A program made the position numbers and the translations under genes. From Epiperipatus broadwayi (taxonomy: Eukaryota; Onychophora; Udeonychophora; Euonychophora; Peripatidae): DNA of 64,000 bases. Position 1 is the stretch's first letter; every line of letters starts with the position of its first letter. The notes below the pieces were generated by a model. It was not told the DNA's origin. It made no database searches and saw nothing but the letters and a program-made list of their open reading frames with translations. Below, piece by piece: positions 1 to 12,904 of the stretch. The stretch covers positions 3,707,753 through 3,771,752 of the forward strand of contig JAQFVV010012423.1 of NCBI GenBank assembly GCA_028023455.1, in the 5' to 3' direction.

Positions 1-830
1 TGTTTTCATTAAGGAGAGGGATGAAGATCCCAGGGAGTGCATCCTCAATGCTCAAAAGCAAGGGATTTATATAGATTATGAAGAGGAGAGCACTTAATGG
101 AGAGCCCTGGGGAATGGAGATGCAGGGTTTGAACCCAGGGGCAATTCTCCCATTTAAGGGAAAAAAATCTCTCGATTTGCTAGGAGATTCTCTATGATCT
201 GAATGTATGCCAAAGAAACCTGAAGAACCTCTAGTTCACCAAGTAGTACATCTATTCGGACAGAGTCAAAGGCCCCGGCAAAGTCTAGTTGGAATGTGAG
301 GTGGATTGTTTTGTTCTAGGATATGATCAATGAGAAGTCAAAATCCTTACAGCATCACAGTGATGAACCCCTCTTAGATATTGATGCCTGGAAAGTTTTG
401 ATATGATTTTCTTTTGAATTTTATCTTTCATAATGCTTTCAATAATTTTGATTAGGAGAGTAACCATGGATATTGGCCTAATGTTATTTAAGTCTACAGG
501 TAGATCTTTCTTTTTTATGAAAGGGACCACTGATATAGGATAGATCCCTGGAAGATGTAGGATATCAGTGGCCAAGAGATCAATGATTCCCCTTGTAACA
601 TGTATGGTAAATTTTTCCAAGTGTATCAGAAGAAATCTAGGAATTCTGTGCATGCCGGGGTGGGTGTGTTCAGGCAGGCTTTTAATTTTGGAGATGATAT
701 CAGCTTCAGTAATGCTGTGAGAGTTATTTGAGTCTTTCACATTTGTATGTTGAAGAGTTCCAATGGGCTGTAGTTTGGTGGAATAATAATCTCTTTGTTT
801 TGAATAAACTTTATATGATTAAAGATTATC
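1..830 (-). pseudogene. LINE reverse transcriptase fragment, edge-truncated
   Basis: Decayed reverse transcriptase of a non-LTR retrotransposon read on the minus strand. The longest open piece (740 to 327) carries the pre-RT linker (HPGMHRIPRF) and the first RT block (NIRPISMVTLLIKIIESI). After a frame change, 1-300 encodes the next RT blocks: LDFAGAFDSVRID (catalytic D region) and SIPQGSPLSALLF. The protein is clearly homologous to the longer LINE at 26.6-29.1 kb (HPGLHSIPKF, SIRPISMTPILLKVIE, LDISEAFDSL, SIPQGSPLSSLLF), so both are copies of one family. The homology extends to about 815-830 through a poorly conserved linker. The window edge removes the YxDD block. Frameshifts show it is inactive. 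The clade is not certain. Confidence 0.85.
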
Positions 831-1346
831 AAACATAGATTAAAATGTTATTTATTTGCATAAATTTAAATCAACAATCTCATCCTTTGTTTCAATTAAT
901 GGAGCTTTTTTTTTGAAAAAAAAAATCTTTATTATCACCAACATAAAAAAAGATTTAATTATTTACATTTTTAAAACTTTAACAATAAATTGTACAGTAT
1001 ATTTCTCTAAATTTTTATTTAATTTCAGTACATTTTATGTAAAATAAATGCAGTTTCTGATTCTTATAAGTATATATAAATAAAAGCAAAGCTAAAAGAC
1101 TTTAATAATAAAATATAATATGCATCAAAAATAAATTTTAAAGTGTACAGTATTTTTTTTTTTACAATTTAAAATGTAAATTCTATTTTATTTTTTCATG
1201 CTTTATTTTAATTTAATGAATAATAAATTAAGAAATATTTCCTCACTATTTAAAAAAACAAAATGGTAGAGTACAAACAAATTGTATATATATTTTAAAA
1301 AAATATTATAGCCACTGGTGTGTTTATGTACATTATAATTATCTAC
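831..1346. other. AT-rich spacer, no recognisable feature
   Basis: Very AT-rich sequence with poly-A and poly-T runs, between the LINE fragment and the 5'-truncated LTR. I see no coding frame with family resemblance. The first ~217 bases expected of the neighbouring LTR are not recognisable here. Confidence 0.5.
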
Positions 1347-3322
1347 AGATTTAAAGATAAAAATATATCTAAGTTTGTCCAAAACAAATTAATTAATGTT
1401 ATTGAAAAAATGGAAATGATTAACTTAATTAGTCAAATGTATACTAGCCTTGGGCATTTAAATGTCTAAGCATTGGTCAGATAGGAAAACAATAGAAACT
1501 AATAGCCAATGAATGAAAAACAATGGAATCGTACCTCAGTGAAAGGACCATCACATCATTGTGACGTAATGTCCACTGGATCTGAAAGGCTACTACAAAA
1601 AGTGAGTGGAATAATAGATTAGGATGAGATGTGACTATATGTGTTAGTGCGGAGTTGAAGAAGAAGGGATTGAAAAGATGCACTCTTCAATCCCTTCAGT
1701 TGTTATTAAAAAGGGGAAAAAAGAAATGAAACATCATTTTTTCTTATACTGAGGACAACAGGAACATCAGGGGATTTAATGTGGATTTCAAATGGCATGC
1801 AATGGATAAAGAGGAACATTTTAAAAATCATAAGAACTCTAAAAACATTTTGAAACACAAACAACTTTAAAATATAAACTTTCTCAGTCTTTAATTTATA
1901 AGAATCAGAATCCTATGTGACCAACATTATTTATTAATTAGTTATAATTTTATTTAATGTATTTCTTTTGTAAAGTCATTTTCATTTATTTATTTTTTTG
2001 TTCTTTAAGTTTATTTATGATTTTTGTTGTGCGATAAATTAAATTATATAAATGTTAAACTTAAGTCGGGCATGTATGGCTATATAGATTTGTAAAGTTA
2101 TATTAGGGGAGGGTAATCTTAGGTTATTTGTTTCATAGTTAAATTGGGTCAATGGATTGGATATATTGGTGTAAATAGTAGATGTAGTATAAGATCTGCT
2201 ATGGGCAGGATTGCATATATATGCCACACACCTTCTGTTTGCCTATGGATGGGTTTGTAAGTCAGCAAAGGACTGCAGTCCATTCCTATGGAGTTTTTTG
2301 TTTATTGTTCTACTCGCCAACATATGTAGCTTTCCTGTTGGTAGAGAGACAATGTCTTCTCTAACTCTACTTACTGTTCAGATGTACATTCATGACAGTA
2401 TAGTATTTTGGGTTGTCGTATTTTCATGCTACATTGAATACATAAATGTATCAGATGAATTGGAGCCAGTTTGACTGCGAACTTTTTGCCTAAGGTTAAA
2501 TAAGGATAGAATTTTTTTTTTCAAATGCAAATCTACGTAGTCTATTCATACTCAACACTCTAAATAAAAATGCATTAAATTTAAGTTGGGTATGGAAGTT
2601 GCATGGATTCATTATCGTTTAATTATGTTTTTGGTTTTCATATTTGATCAAAATATATAGACATTCGGTAAATAATGATACCTTATGGTGAGTATCTAAA
2701 ATGTATTTATTCAGATGTCTTTTAAGTTATTGGTGTCACTGTGGTATCTTATGATGAATACCAGTGGGTTTCTTGTATTCCCTATGCAATTGACGGTACC
2801 AATGATTTTGTATTTTGATCATTTATGTTTATTTTGAAATGTTTTTAACCGTGTAATCTATGTAACCGATCTATATTCAACATTTCAAAAACACATTTTA
2901 TAAATCCGTCTGTGCGAACTTATAATATTTAAAATATAAATTTATAAAAATTAACATGTAAATTAAAATCAAAGTTAAAAATGTAAATTAAATTTTAAAA
3001 TGTAAACATGCTAAAATAATAATGTTAAATTTTATATATATGTGCGTAAATAAATGTTTGTATGTTAATTACTGGCAGTGGCTTATTTTATTCTTGTTTA
3101 AAAAATTATTCTTAGATAAGAATTTATGAAATATAAATCTCTGCTGTTCTATTGAGCTAGTGACAATGGGCTAATGACCGGATATCAAAATATATAAAAT
3201 AAAAAAAAAATTTTTTTTTTGACTTACGTATCTGCCTACTTTATAAATTTTTCTAGGTTCAAATGCCTAGATGGCGCCCTGTAGTGCAGATGATGTTAAG
3301 TCTACTTCTCCAGATCGTTATA
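1347..3322 (+). repeat. 5' LTR of copy 1 (5'-truncated)
   Basis: Homologous to 4263-6224 and more distantly to 36380-38387. It keeps the CRE-like TGACGTAA at 1562-1569. The TATA box seen in other copies has mutated to TACAAAAAG near 1593. A polyadenylation signal AATAAA at 3049-3054 is followed by a GT-rich stretch. An 87-codon frame (2211-2474) is also present in the 4046 LTR but not in the 36 kb or 39 kb LTRs, so I do not call it a gene. Confidence 0.8.
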
Positions 3323-4045
3323 ATTGGTCTCCCAACTGGGGCCGATGTTTAATAAACCACATATACCCTGAACAATTTTTTTTCAAAATGAAATATTTTT
3401 ATCTGTTTACATAAGTTGTATACTTTAAATCTTATAAAAGCACTGCCAGAAAGAAATTGCACATATATTAAACATGAGAAAGTATTAATAATTTTAAATT
3501 GTATTTTGTTAAAAAGAAAGTCAAAAGGTTGCAATTAATATGTTTTTTTGTTTGTTAATATATATTATGCTTTAACGTGTATAGGTGCGCACAGCCACGT
3601 AAGTTTATGATCGTAAATGTAGTACCTTATGATGAGTACTGTTTGGGAATTTACTTTGTAGTAACGCTATTTAAACATTTCATCAGTCATAAATAAGTTG
3701 GTGGTATTTATAATTGTGTTGCAAATATACACATTTAAACCCATTATTTTTTAAAACATATTTACCTCAATGCAACCTTCTTAAATAAATAATTTAAATA
3801 ACATGCTTGTAATTTCATGTGTAAAAATAAAATGTATAAAAAAAATAGAACTCTTGTGTGGAGGAGGTGGATGTAAATGGTCCTTAGGAAAATGATAGTC
3901 AACGTTTTTTTTATTGTATATAGTTTTTTTGTAAAATTACTAACCGGATGTTTTTGTAAATGTCTTCATTAATCGTGTACCATAATTACTAACCCTAAGT
4001 AAAATATTTTTTTGTTTATTTTTTTTTTAAGCAAGTTTACTGATA
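3323..4045 (+). repeat. Non-coding internal region of LTR element copy 1
   Basis: Homologous to 38388-39092 and, inverted, to 9946-10607. It starts with two bases, then TGG (primer-binding-site position). A purine block GGAGGAGGTGG near 3860 resembles a polypurine tract but lies about 180 bases before the 3' LTR rather than next to it. The last bases before the LTR (GTTTACTGATA) are conserved in all three copies. No open frame longer than chance is present. Confidence 0.7.
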
Positions 4046-6224
4046 TGTAACAGGCACAGACGTCGTTACATTGTTTTTTTATTAGTAAACATGAAAAAAA
4101 TAAAAGTTCGCAAATAAAACTTTTTTTTTTTAAGAATTAAAAATTGAAAATTAAAATTCTATACTAAACTCGTATCTATATAATCGCACAGATGAAAAAA
4201 ATTATTAAAATAAAACTTTATTAAAAAAAAGAAAAAGTATTTTAAAACTAAATTGTCAGTAAAGATTTAAAGATAAAAATATATCTAAGTTTGTACAAAA
4301 CAAATTAATTAATGTTATTGAAAAAATGGAAATGATTAATTTAATTAGTCAAATGTAAACTAGCCTTGGGCATTTAAATGTATAAGCATCGGTCAGATAG
4401 GAAAACAATAGAAACTAATAGCCAATGAATGAAAAACAATGGAATCGGACCTCAGCGAAAGGACCATCACATCGTCATGACGTAATGTCCACTGGATCTG
4501 AAAGGCTACTATAAAAAGTGAGTGGAATAATAGATTAGGACGAGATGTGACTATATGTGTTAGTGTGGAGTTGAAGGAGAAGGGATTGAAAAGATGCACT
4601 CTTCAATCCCTTCAGTTGTTATAAAAAAAAAAAAAAGAAATGAAACATCGCTTTTCTTATACTGAGGACAACAGGATCATCGGGGGATTTAATGTGGATT
4701 CCAAATGGCATGCAATGGATAAAGAGGAACATTTTAAAAATCGTAAGAACTTTAAAAACATTTTGAAACACTAAGAACTTTAAAATATAAACTTTCTCAG
4801 TCTTTAATTTATAAGAAATAGAATCCTATCTGACCAACGTTATTTATTAATTAGTTATAATTTTATTTAATGTATTTCTTTTGTAAAATCATTTCCATTT
4901 ATTTATTTTTTGTTCTTTAAGTTTATTTATGATTTTTGTTGTGCGATAAATTAAATTATATAAATGTTAAACTTAAGTCGGGCGTGAATGGCTATATAGA
5001 TTTGTAAAGTTATATTAGGGGAGGGTAATCTTAGGTTATTTGTTTTGTAGTTAAATTGGGTCAATGGATTGGATATATTGGTGTAATTAGTAGATGTAGT
5101 ATGAGATCTGCTATGGGCAGGATTGCATATATATGCCACACACCTTCTGTTTGCCTATGGATGGGTTTGTAAGTCGGCAAAGGACTGCAGTCCATTCCTA
5201 TGGAGTTTTTTGTTTATTGTTCTACTCGCCAACAGATGTAGCATTCCTGTTGGTAGAGAGACAATGTCTTCTCTAACTCTACTTACTGTTCAGATGTACA
5301 TTCCTGACAGTATAGTATTTTGTGTTGTCGTATTTTCATGCTACATTGAATACATAAATGTATCAGATGGATTGGAGCCGGTTTGACTGCGAACTTTTGG
5401 CCTAAGGTTAAATAAGGATAGAATATTTTCTTTCAAATGCAAATCTATGTAGTCTATTCATACTCGACACTCTAAATAAAAATGCATTAAATTTAAGTTG
5501 GGTATGGAAGTTGCATGGATTCGTTATCGGTTAATTATGTTTTTGGTTTTCATATTTGATCAAAATATATAGACATTTGGTAAATAATGATACCTTACGG
5601 TGTGTATCTAAAATGTATTTATTCGGATGTCTTTTAAGTTATTGGTGTCACTGCTGTATCTTATGATGAATACCAGTGGGTTTCTTGTATTCCCTATGCA
5701 ATTGACGGTATCAATGATTTTGTATTTTGATCGTTTATGTTTATTTTGAAATGTTTTTGACCGTGTAATCTATGTAACCGATCTATACTCAACATTTTAA
5801 AAACACATTTTATAAATCCATCTGTGTGAACTTATAATATTTAAAATGTAAATTTATAAAAATTAAAATGTAAATTAAAATCAAAGTTAAAAATGTAAAT
5901 TAAATTTTAAAATGTAAACATGCTAAAAGAATAATGTTAAGTTTTATATATATATATGTGCGTAAATAAATGTTTGTATGTTAATTACTGGAAGTGGCTT
6001 ATTTTATTCTTTTTTAAAAAATTATTCTTAGATAAGAATTTATGAAATATAAATCTCTGCTGTTCTATTGAGCTAGTGACAATGGGCTAATGGTCAGATA
6101 TCAAAATATATAAAATAAAATAAAAAATTTTTTTTGACTTACATATCTGCCTACTTTATAAATTTTTCTAGGTTCAAATGCCTAGATGGTGCCCTGTAGT
6201 GCAGATGATGTTAAGTCTACTTCT
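4046..6224 (+). repeat. 3' LTR of copy 1
   Basis: Begins TGTAAC, followed by a short stem with GTTACA, as at 36164 and 39093. It contains CRE-like TGACGTAA (4478-4485), TATAAAAAG (4510-4518) and AATAAA (5965-5970). The final TATCGTTACA is missing because homology stops at about 6224 in an AT/GT microsatellite. Confidence 0.8.
4478..4518 (+). promoter_or_regulatory. LTR promoter: CRE-like site plus TATA box
   Basis: TGACGTAA (4478-4485) lies about 25 bases upstream of TATAAAAAG (4510-4518). The same pair recurs at 36609-36616 and 36641-36649. A CREB/ATF-like site followed by a TATA box is a common pol II LTR promoter layout, and would place transcription start near 4540. Function is inferred from sequence only. 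Confidence 0.45.
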
Positions 6225-7894
6225 ATATATATATATGTGTGTGTCTGTTTAATGTTTTCATAGTTATATGATGTAAATAAAATAGTTTTTGGTTTGAACC
6301 ATGTTTTAGTTTTGATTAATTCCCAGTGTTTCAGAGAAATAGCATATGCTATTGTTAAGGTTAACTTTTCAAAAAAAAAAAAAAAACCTTAGATCTCAAA
6401 TAATGAAAAGATTGAGTGTGAGGTAAAGAATGACATTGAGTGGGGAGTAGTTGAGTACTAAAGTATAATTAATTTTGCATACTAATAATTATTTAAAATT
6501 CAGTTTTGTACAATTGAAGCTGAAATATTATATGAACATGATAAGAAATATTATTAGTGTAAATATAGCATAATCTATTAATCACATTTTTTTTAATGTA
6601 AATAATATTTAAATTTGTTTATCAATTGATTTGCCTTTGTATTTTATTTTTGATAAGGTTATATCACATTCTTAACTACACAGGTTGCATTGTGCTTATA
6701 TTACGCATATACACATATTTTATTTATTAATTACAATCTCTAAAAATGATATGTGGAGTTTAAAAGAAACAATTTTAAAAAAGAATAATACATATTATTT
6801 AACGATGATATTTAATGGCAATCATCATTTTACAAATAAACATATTCATATAGTGTAACATTTAAATAATTACTTTTATTTAGTGATGGAACATTAAATT
6901 GATATATTGTTAATATAAAAGATATTTAGTTCATTATTTTTATTTAAATATAGTTAGACATAATAAAATTACTCTTTGATATTGAAACTACATTAATGTT
7001 TGGATACACGTAAACTTTACATATTCTCACTACATTGTGTGTCATCATTGTGACCTGACATAAATCACATCACTTAACAAGATTTAAAGTAAACTAATAG
7101 AGTGTCAGCTATTTTCTGTCAAGGCAACAGTGAAATAATAATTGGGAATTATTTGAGCATTGCGTTTACAACAGATTGTTAAAATTTAATTAGTTTATTT
7201 TAAGCATTGATTAGGATGATGTGATTTATATGTGATAAACATTTACTTATTAGCATTTATGACTTAATATAAATAAGCCCAGAATATTTCCATGTAAAAC
7301 AGAATAAACTATATAGTAAATATTGCCAAAAGCATTGTAGCCTGTTTTAAAACTAACTGATCATTCAGCAATTGCAGTGAATATTATAATTTCTTTGAGT
7401 AAAATAAGTTTTATGATAACAAATTTCATAGTTATCAATTTACATTACAAGTTTAAAATATGTAAAACATTTCTTACAAATTCTATTAAGCAGAATTTTT
7501 TTCTAGAAGAAAAAGCAAAAGATGACTTTTTGTTATGCTGTAACTACATTTGTACAATTATATTATAAGTGCACAAGAATTACCTAATCTTAAGCATATA
7601 TGCATTTTCTAGAAGAATAGCCTAAATAAATAATTATTGCTGAGAAAATATTTGCATATGCATGATGGTAATAGCAATAAAATTATATTTATATAACCAA
7701 ATAAAAAAATGAATAATTGAATATAAATAATAATAATAGTAAATTAATAACGAAAATTATTTGAACTATTTGTTGATCTAAATTAGGTTGAAAACAGTAA
7801 ACAAATCTTTCAGGTGGATACATTCTAGTGTAAATTTAAAGTTAGAATATATAAGTATATTGGTTTTATAATGGTTGGAAAAGAAGTGAAATCA
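6225..7894. other. AT-rich spacer with a short AT/GT microsatellite
   Basis: Starts with (AT)n(GT)n at 6222-6245, then about 1.6 kb of AT-rich sequence between two LTR-element copies. A 63-codon frame at 7377-7568 is rich in I, F, K and N and looks like a chance frame in AT-rich DNA. Confidence 0.5.
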
Positions 7895-10448
7895 ATTGTC
7901 TTACTGTATCTGCCATACACGGTGCCGCCAGGCATTTGAACCTGGAAAATTTATAGAGTAGGCAGATACATAAGTTAAGAAAAAAATATTTTATATTTAG
8001 ACCATTATCCCCAGTCACTAGCTCAGTGGAGATGCAGAGATAATATATATATAACTTTGTTTAATTTATATCTTAAATATAAAAAAGTAAAAGCCACTGC
8101 CAGTAGTTAAAGCACAAACAACATTTATTAATGCACATATAAAATCATTTAAAATTTGAGGAATAACATTTATTATTTTAGATTTTAATATTAACTTTTA
8201 ATTTAAATTATTATTTTAAAATTTTAAACCATCCTCACAGATGAATTTAATAATATTTTTAAGAGTGTCGAGTATAAATAAACTACATAGATTGCATTTG
8301 AAAAGAAAATATTCTATCCCTTATTTAACCTTAGGCCAAGGGTTTGCAGTCAAACTGACATCAATCCATCTGATACATCGATGTATTCAATGCAACATGA
8401 ATATGACAGCACAGAATACCATGCAGTCAGAAATGTACATCTGAGCAGCATGGTTAGAGAAGACATTGACTCTCATCCAGACAGGAATGCTACATCTGTC
8501 TGGCAAGAAGAACAATAAAAAACTCCATAGGAAGGGACTGCATTTTCTGTCTTACTATCCCCTTCCATAGGCAAAAAGGGGGTGTGTGACATAAAATGTA
8601 ATCCTGCATGTGGCGGACCTCATACTACATTTACTAATTACACTGATATATTAAATCCATTGACCCAATCCAACTATGAAACAAATAACCTAAGATTAAC
8701 CCTCCCTTAATTAATTAATATAACTTTACAAATCTATATAGCTATTCATGCTCGACTTAATTTTAACATTTATATAATTTCGCACAGATGAATTTTATAA
8801 AAGTTTGTTTTATAATGTTGAGTATAGATCACTACATAGATTACATGGTTAAAAGCATTTCAAAGTAAACATAAATGATCAAAATATAAAATCATTGATG
8901 GAATTACAGAGGGAAATTTACAAGAAACCCAATGGCATTCATCATAAGATGCCGCATTGACACCAATAACTTAAAAGACATCTGAATAAATACATTTTAG
9001 ATATGCACCATAAGGTATCATTATTTACTGAATGTCTTTATATTTTAATCAAATATGAAAACAAAAACATAATTAAACATTAACAAATCTATGCAAGTGT
9101 CCAACTTAAATTTAATGCATTTAAATAATTTATACAACAAATATTAATAATAAAAAAAACGGAAATGATTTTTAGCAAACTCAAATGTATAAAAAAAAAT
9201 TAATAATTGATTTGAAAAGTCAGATTAAAGTTTATTTAAAAAAAATTATGTTTAGATTGTCAAAACTTTAAGGTTCTTAATTACTTACTTGTAGTAAATT
9301 TTTTCTGTTTATATTTTACAGTAGAAGAGCTCCCGGTTCCTGGTGTCAATTTTCACAAAGTCTTTATTTGAAGACCGGTCTATCTGAAGGTGGCCTTACC
9401 TGGTTCAATCCTGGTATTACAGTTATTTCATTTGAAATAAGTGAGAGAGAGTGACAAGTGCGTGTTATCGCTCTTCTCACAAAATCAAGTTGGAAACGTT
9501 CTTAATTTCAATATTTTTTCTTTTATACCGATCGTCCGGATTCACTGAACAATGGTTTCCTGTTCCAATTTTTCATTATGGTCTGAGCCTTCATTGCTGC
9601 TTCTATTGGACATCTAATTTATTTTTGTTCTCTTATCTATATTTCATCTGACTTTTTTTATATAAGATCCCAAGTGCTAGTGTGCTTTTCGATAATTAAT
9701 AAACACATCATTTCCATTTACAAAAATATTTTATCTTTAGATTTTCTGTTTTTTTATAAAAAAGTACGTTCAAATATTTTTTTTTTTTAAAAAGAAAATA
9801 TTTTTTAAAGATTTGCATCTGTGCGAATATATATATATATGTACATTGAACAATTCTTTAATTTTATCTTTTAGTTTTTTTATTTACAAACTTAAAACTG
9901 TTTTTATTCTAATTTTAAATTAATGTAATGACATATACCATTACATATCAGTAAACTTCCTCAAAAAACAAAAACATTAATTAAAAAAAAAGAATTCACT
10001 TAGTGTTAGTAATTATGTTAAACAACTTGATTATATATTACCGAAAATTTCAAAAAGACAAAACATTGGTTATTAATTACACACAAATATAATGATTAAA
10101 AAAATGGTTGACTGTTAATTCCTTTCTACCAGCTAAATTTCTGCCCCCTTCCTTCCAAGTTTCTTTTCTTCTACTTTTAACTATTACATAGGCAAGTTAA
10201 ATGGTTGGATTTTAAATAAGACTTTTTTAAAAAAAAATATATTATTTACATTAATTATTATGTTTTATTCCTCACATTCATTTTTATATATGTGCAATTT
10301 TCTCACTGGCAGGACATTTTATCCAAAATTCCAACTATAACTTTACGTTAATACAAGAAATATATACACATTTCAGAAAAAAATGTACTGGCTTAATTTT
10401 CAAGGTACTCATGGCTTATTAAACATCAGACTATAACATCACGTTAAT

Positions 10449-10510
<62 letters not shown>

Positions 10511-10665
10511 TAATTTATTAAAGATAAATGTTACTGGCATGATTTATTTTTAAAATTCTCAAGGCACTCATGGTTTATTAAACATCAGCTCATGTTGGGA
10601 GTCCAATTATAACAGTCTGAAAGGAGTCTTACATATTTGCCTACTGTGGAAGATATGGTAATACT
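7895..10665 (-). mobile_element. Diverged inverted copy of the LTR element (copy 3)
   Basis: Minus-strand copy of the family found at 1347-6224 and 36164-41325. A nearly full LTR occupies 7895-9945. Its first bases (TGTAAT on the minus strand, ending at 9945) again form a short stem with a nearby ATTACA. The internal region is 9946-10607, including the conserved GTTTACTGATA next to the LTR and a purine block near 10140-10155. About 60 bases of the other LTR follow (10608-10665) before homology is lost. Within the LTR two modules are in swapped order relative to the other copies (see findings). The TATA region reads GGTATAAAAG on the minus strand near 9521-9530. Divergence is high, so this is an older or different subfamily. 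An (AT)n run at 10451-10508 interrupts the internal region. Confidence 0.75.
10451..10508. repeat. (AT)n microsatellite
   Basis: About 29 uninterrupted AT units inside the internal region of the inverted LTR element. A local duplication flanks it: the stretch around CATGGCTTATTAAACATCAG occurs at ~10410 and, diverged, at ~10570. Confidence 0.9.
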
Positions 10666-10868
10666 CCTTTTGGGCCATTATAGTTTTAAACAAATGTTAA
10701 ATAGATTGTTCAAAATTGTACTACCAGATAAACTGTAATCATATATGTATGAGAAACAAATGTTAAAAGTAAACAAAATATTGTAATATAAGAAAATGGA
10801 AATTTTTGTTTAGTAATGAAATCATTAAATAAAAATCTTTTTATATTATATATATGGGTATGTATATA

Positions 10869-11924
10869 CACCTGGGTCTCGTTTTATGTGTGATTATTTT
10901 AATGTGATTTTGAAGTTATGCAATTCATGTTTTTTTCTTAATAGTTTTCATATTTCACTATATTTATTAGATATCAAGAAATTAAAATTATTAATAACTT
11001 ATTTTAACTTGAAATACTTTTTGTCCAAAAATATAACATTATATTAGCAGCTAATGTGAATATGGCCTGAAGCTATATTTAGAATAAATAACCTACTTAT
11101 ACTAATGAGTAAATAATAATAATAGATTTATACTTACATATAAAAATATCGCAATAATTATTCAAAAATTTTAAACTTTTAAAATGTATTTTGTTAGGTA
11201 TAACAGAAATAAATAATGTAGATTTTTGAAATACGTAACGAAGATTTTATTGATTTTATAAACTGAAAATAATATTTTTAATGATAATGTATAATCTTTT
11301 TGTTTTGATTGCGATCCTCATTTTTTTAATATAGAAACAAAATGTGAACATTTAAAATTTATTTCAGTAATAAAAATTACTTGTCAACAGAAAACCACTA
11401 ACACAGCACAAAACTGAAATTAGCACTAGTTGTGTAAATTGGATGAAGCAGAATATGGTAAAAATTAGAATGGGGAATGGAAAATAAAGTGGCTAACAAG
11501 TTTCTCTGTGGGCATAATTGCAGAGAAATTTTTGACTTCATTCAAGAAGAAGCTACATCACATCACATCGATGAATCTGATTTTTTACCAGATTACAAAT
11601 GAACCACACATTCAAAAATAGTGATAATGATTAAAATACATATGAAAAAATGTCAAATTAAATACTGTAGTTAATAAAAAAAGTTTGTCTTGTACCATTT
11701 TTTTTTCAAATATTTGATATGTTTTATTAGTCATACTTTATTTCCTTATTTTTTTAATGTGAATTTTAAAATAATTTTTCCTTGTTGCTATGCTTTTATG
11801 TGAATACTGAAAATGACTGATCCTATCCCCCATTTTTCAAGGTAAGTTAAGTCTATTTTTGTGCGATTTTTTTAATGCAGGTTTTCTGTGGAACCTATCT
11901 GTTGCATAAAATGAGACACAAGTG
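10869..11924. mobile_element. TA-flanked element with terminal inverted repeats
   Basis: The left end reads CACCTGGGTCTCGTTTTATG. The reverse complement of the right end reads CACTTGTGTCTCATTTTATG, a 17/20 match. Both ends are flanked by TA (10867-10868 and 11925-11926), as expected for a Tc1/mariner-type target duplication, although TA is frequent here. No transposase frame is recognisable in the ~1.05 kb interior, so it would be a non-autonomous element. About 260 bases of the left part (10869-11125) recur at 61250-61545, which supports a real dispersed family. Confidence 0.55.
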
Positions 11925-12089
11925 TAAATGTGGAAAAATTCCAATGCCAATTTTAGATCATTATGCACTAATGACTCTACAAGCCACAAAAATTTATAAA
12001 TAACATAGTGATATGCCTTTTTTTGTTCATATTGTATAACATCTGTAACATATGATTTATATAATTTGAAACTGATATCTTTTTTCTTC

Positions 12090-12178
12090 ATATGTCAAAT
12101 GCATTGACTGGGAAGTGAACCTGGTCCAGCTGCTTGAAAGGAGCTATGCTAATCACTAAACCACTAAACACTTGATAC
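12090..12178 (-). repeat. tRNA-derived SINE relic
   Basis: Read on the minus strand, TTTAGTGATTAGCATAGCTC resembles a pol III A box. About 35 bases on, GGTTCACTTCC fits the B box. Then come TCAATGCATTTGACATATGA and a run of A. The tail after the B box resembles the SINE at 17925-18140 (GATGC, GACACATGAG, AAAAAA), so I place both in one family. The pseudo-anticodon arm is not a clean tRNA. The downstream body is not shared. Confidence 0.6.
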
Positions 12179-12808
12179 CTTTTCATATTTATTTACACAG
12201 TTTAATATATGTCAATCTTTTTATTATACAAGGATTAATAGGCTTTTTAAACATTTATTAGCATTTATTCCATAAAATTGTTTGCAGTGTTTATAGTTTT
12301 GGTTATATCTTACTTAAGCACCTTTTAACTAATTTTCTGTCTGTACCCATTTAAATGAAAAGAAATGAGTATTCAAAGCTATTACAAGTATTTCTGCATT
12401 CATTAGTTTTGTGTATAAATAAAGCACATATATTTAATAAAAAATAATTAAGTCACTCTTCTTTTATTTAATTGTGTTGTTTAGTGCTGATTTTGTGTAT
12501 TCACATTGTTGTTTTTTTTACAAAATTACATAAATGGATATATGATTAATTTATAAATAATTTATATAAGAAAACAATTGTTCAACATCTAATTGTAAAG
12601 TAAATGCCTTTCCAACAACCTATTATAAAAAATCAGTAGAAAAAAAAAGTACTTAATAGACTTTGTTTTTAGATGGTGAAGATTTGAATGATATTCATCA
12701 CTGTTTAATATTCTCTAGCTAAAGTAACTAGCATATACAATAACTAACCAATCTTTGGATGGCTTATTGGAGTGTGTAAGAACCTCCAAACTCAATAATA
12801 AAACTTGT

Positions 12809-12904
<96 letters not shown>

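Larger units (their letters stand above)
1347..6224 (+). mobile_element. Non-autonomous LTR element, copy 1 (both LTRs clipped)
   Basis: Two long direct repeats, 1347-3322 and 4046-6224, flank a 723 bp non-coding centre. The same layout recurs at 36164-41325, where both ends are complete. The upstream LTR lacks its first ~217 bases; the downstream LTR stops ~14 bases short of its expected end and runs into (AT)n(GT)n. The upstream LTR ends in TCGTTATA (intact family end TCGTTACA). The central region begins two bases later with TGG followed by a GC-richer stretch, a plausible tRNA primer-binding site. There is no gag, protease, RT or integrase frame. Substitutions between the two LTRs include several CpG-to-TpG or CpA changes, so this insertion is older than the 36 kb copy. 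It would depend on a partner element for replication. Confidence 0.8.

Noticed and set aside
128-141. Palindromic GGGTTTGAACCCAG resembling a tRNA T arm
   Set aside because: It lies inside the LINE reverse transcriptase reading frame.
1477-1683. 68-codon minus frame also at 4393-4599
   Set aside because: Same reason: duplicated LTR sequence covering the promoter region, without recognisable domain.
2211-2474. 87-codon frame also present at 5123-5386
   Set aside because: It is shared only because both lie in the two LTRs of one element; the 36 and 39 kb LTRs do not keep the frame.
3240-3275. tRNA-like GGTTCAAATGCC near the LTR end
   Set aside because: The only A-box-like sequence nearby (TAGCTCAGTGGA type) is on the opposite strand, so it is not a tRNA or SINE unit.
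11837-12091. 84-codon minus frame
   Set aside because: Overlaps the right end of a TA-flanked repeat and shows no domain.
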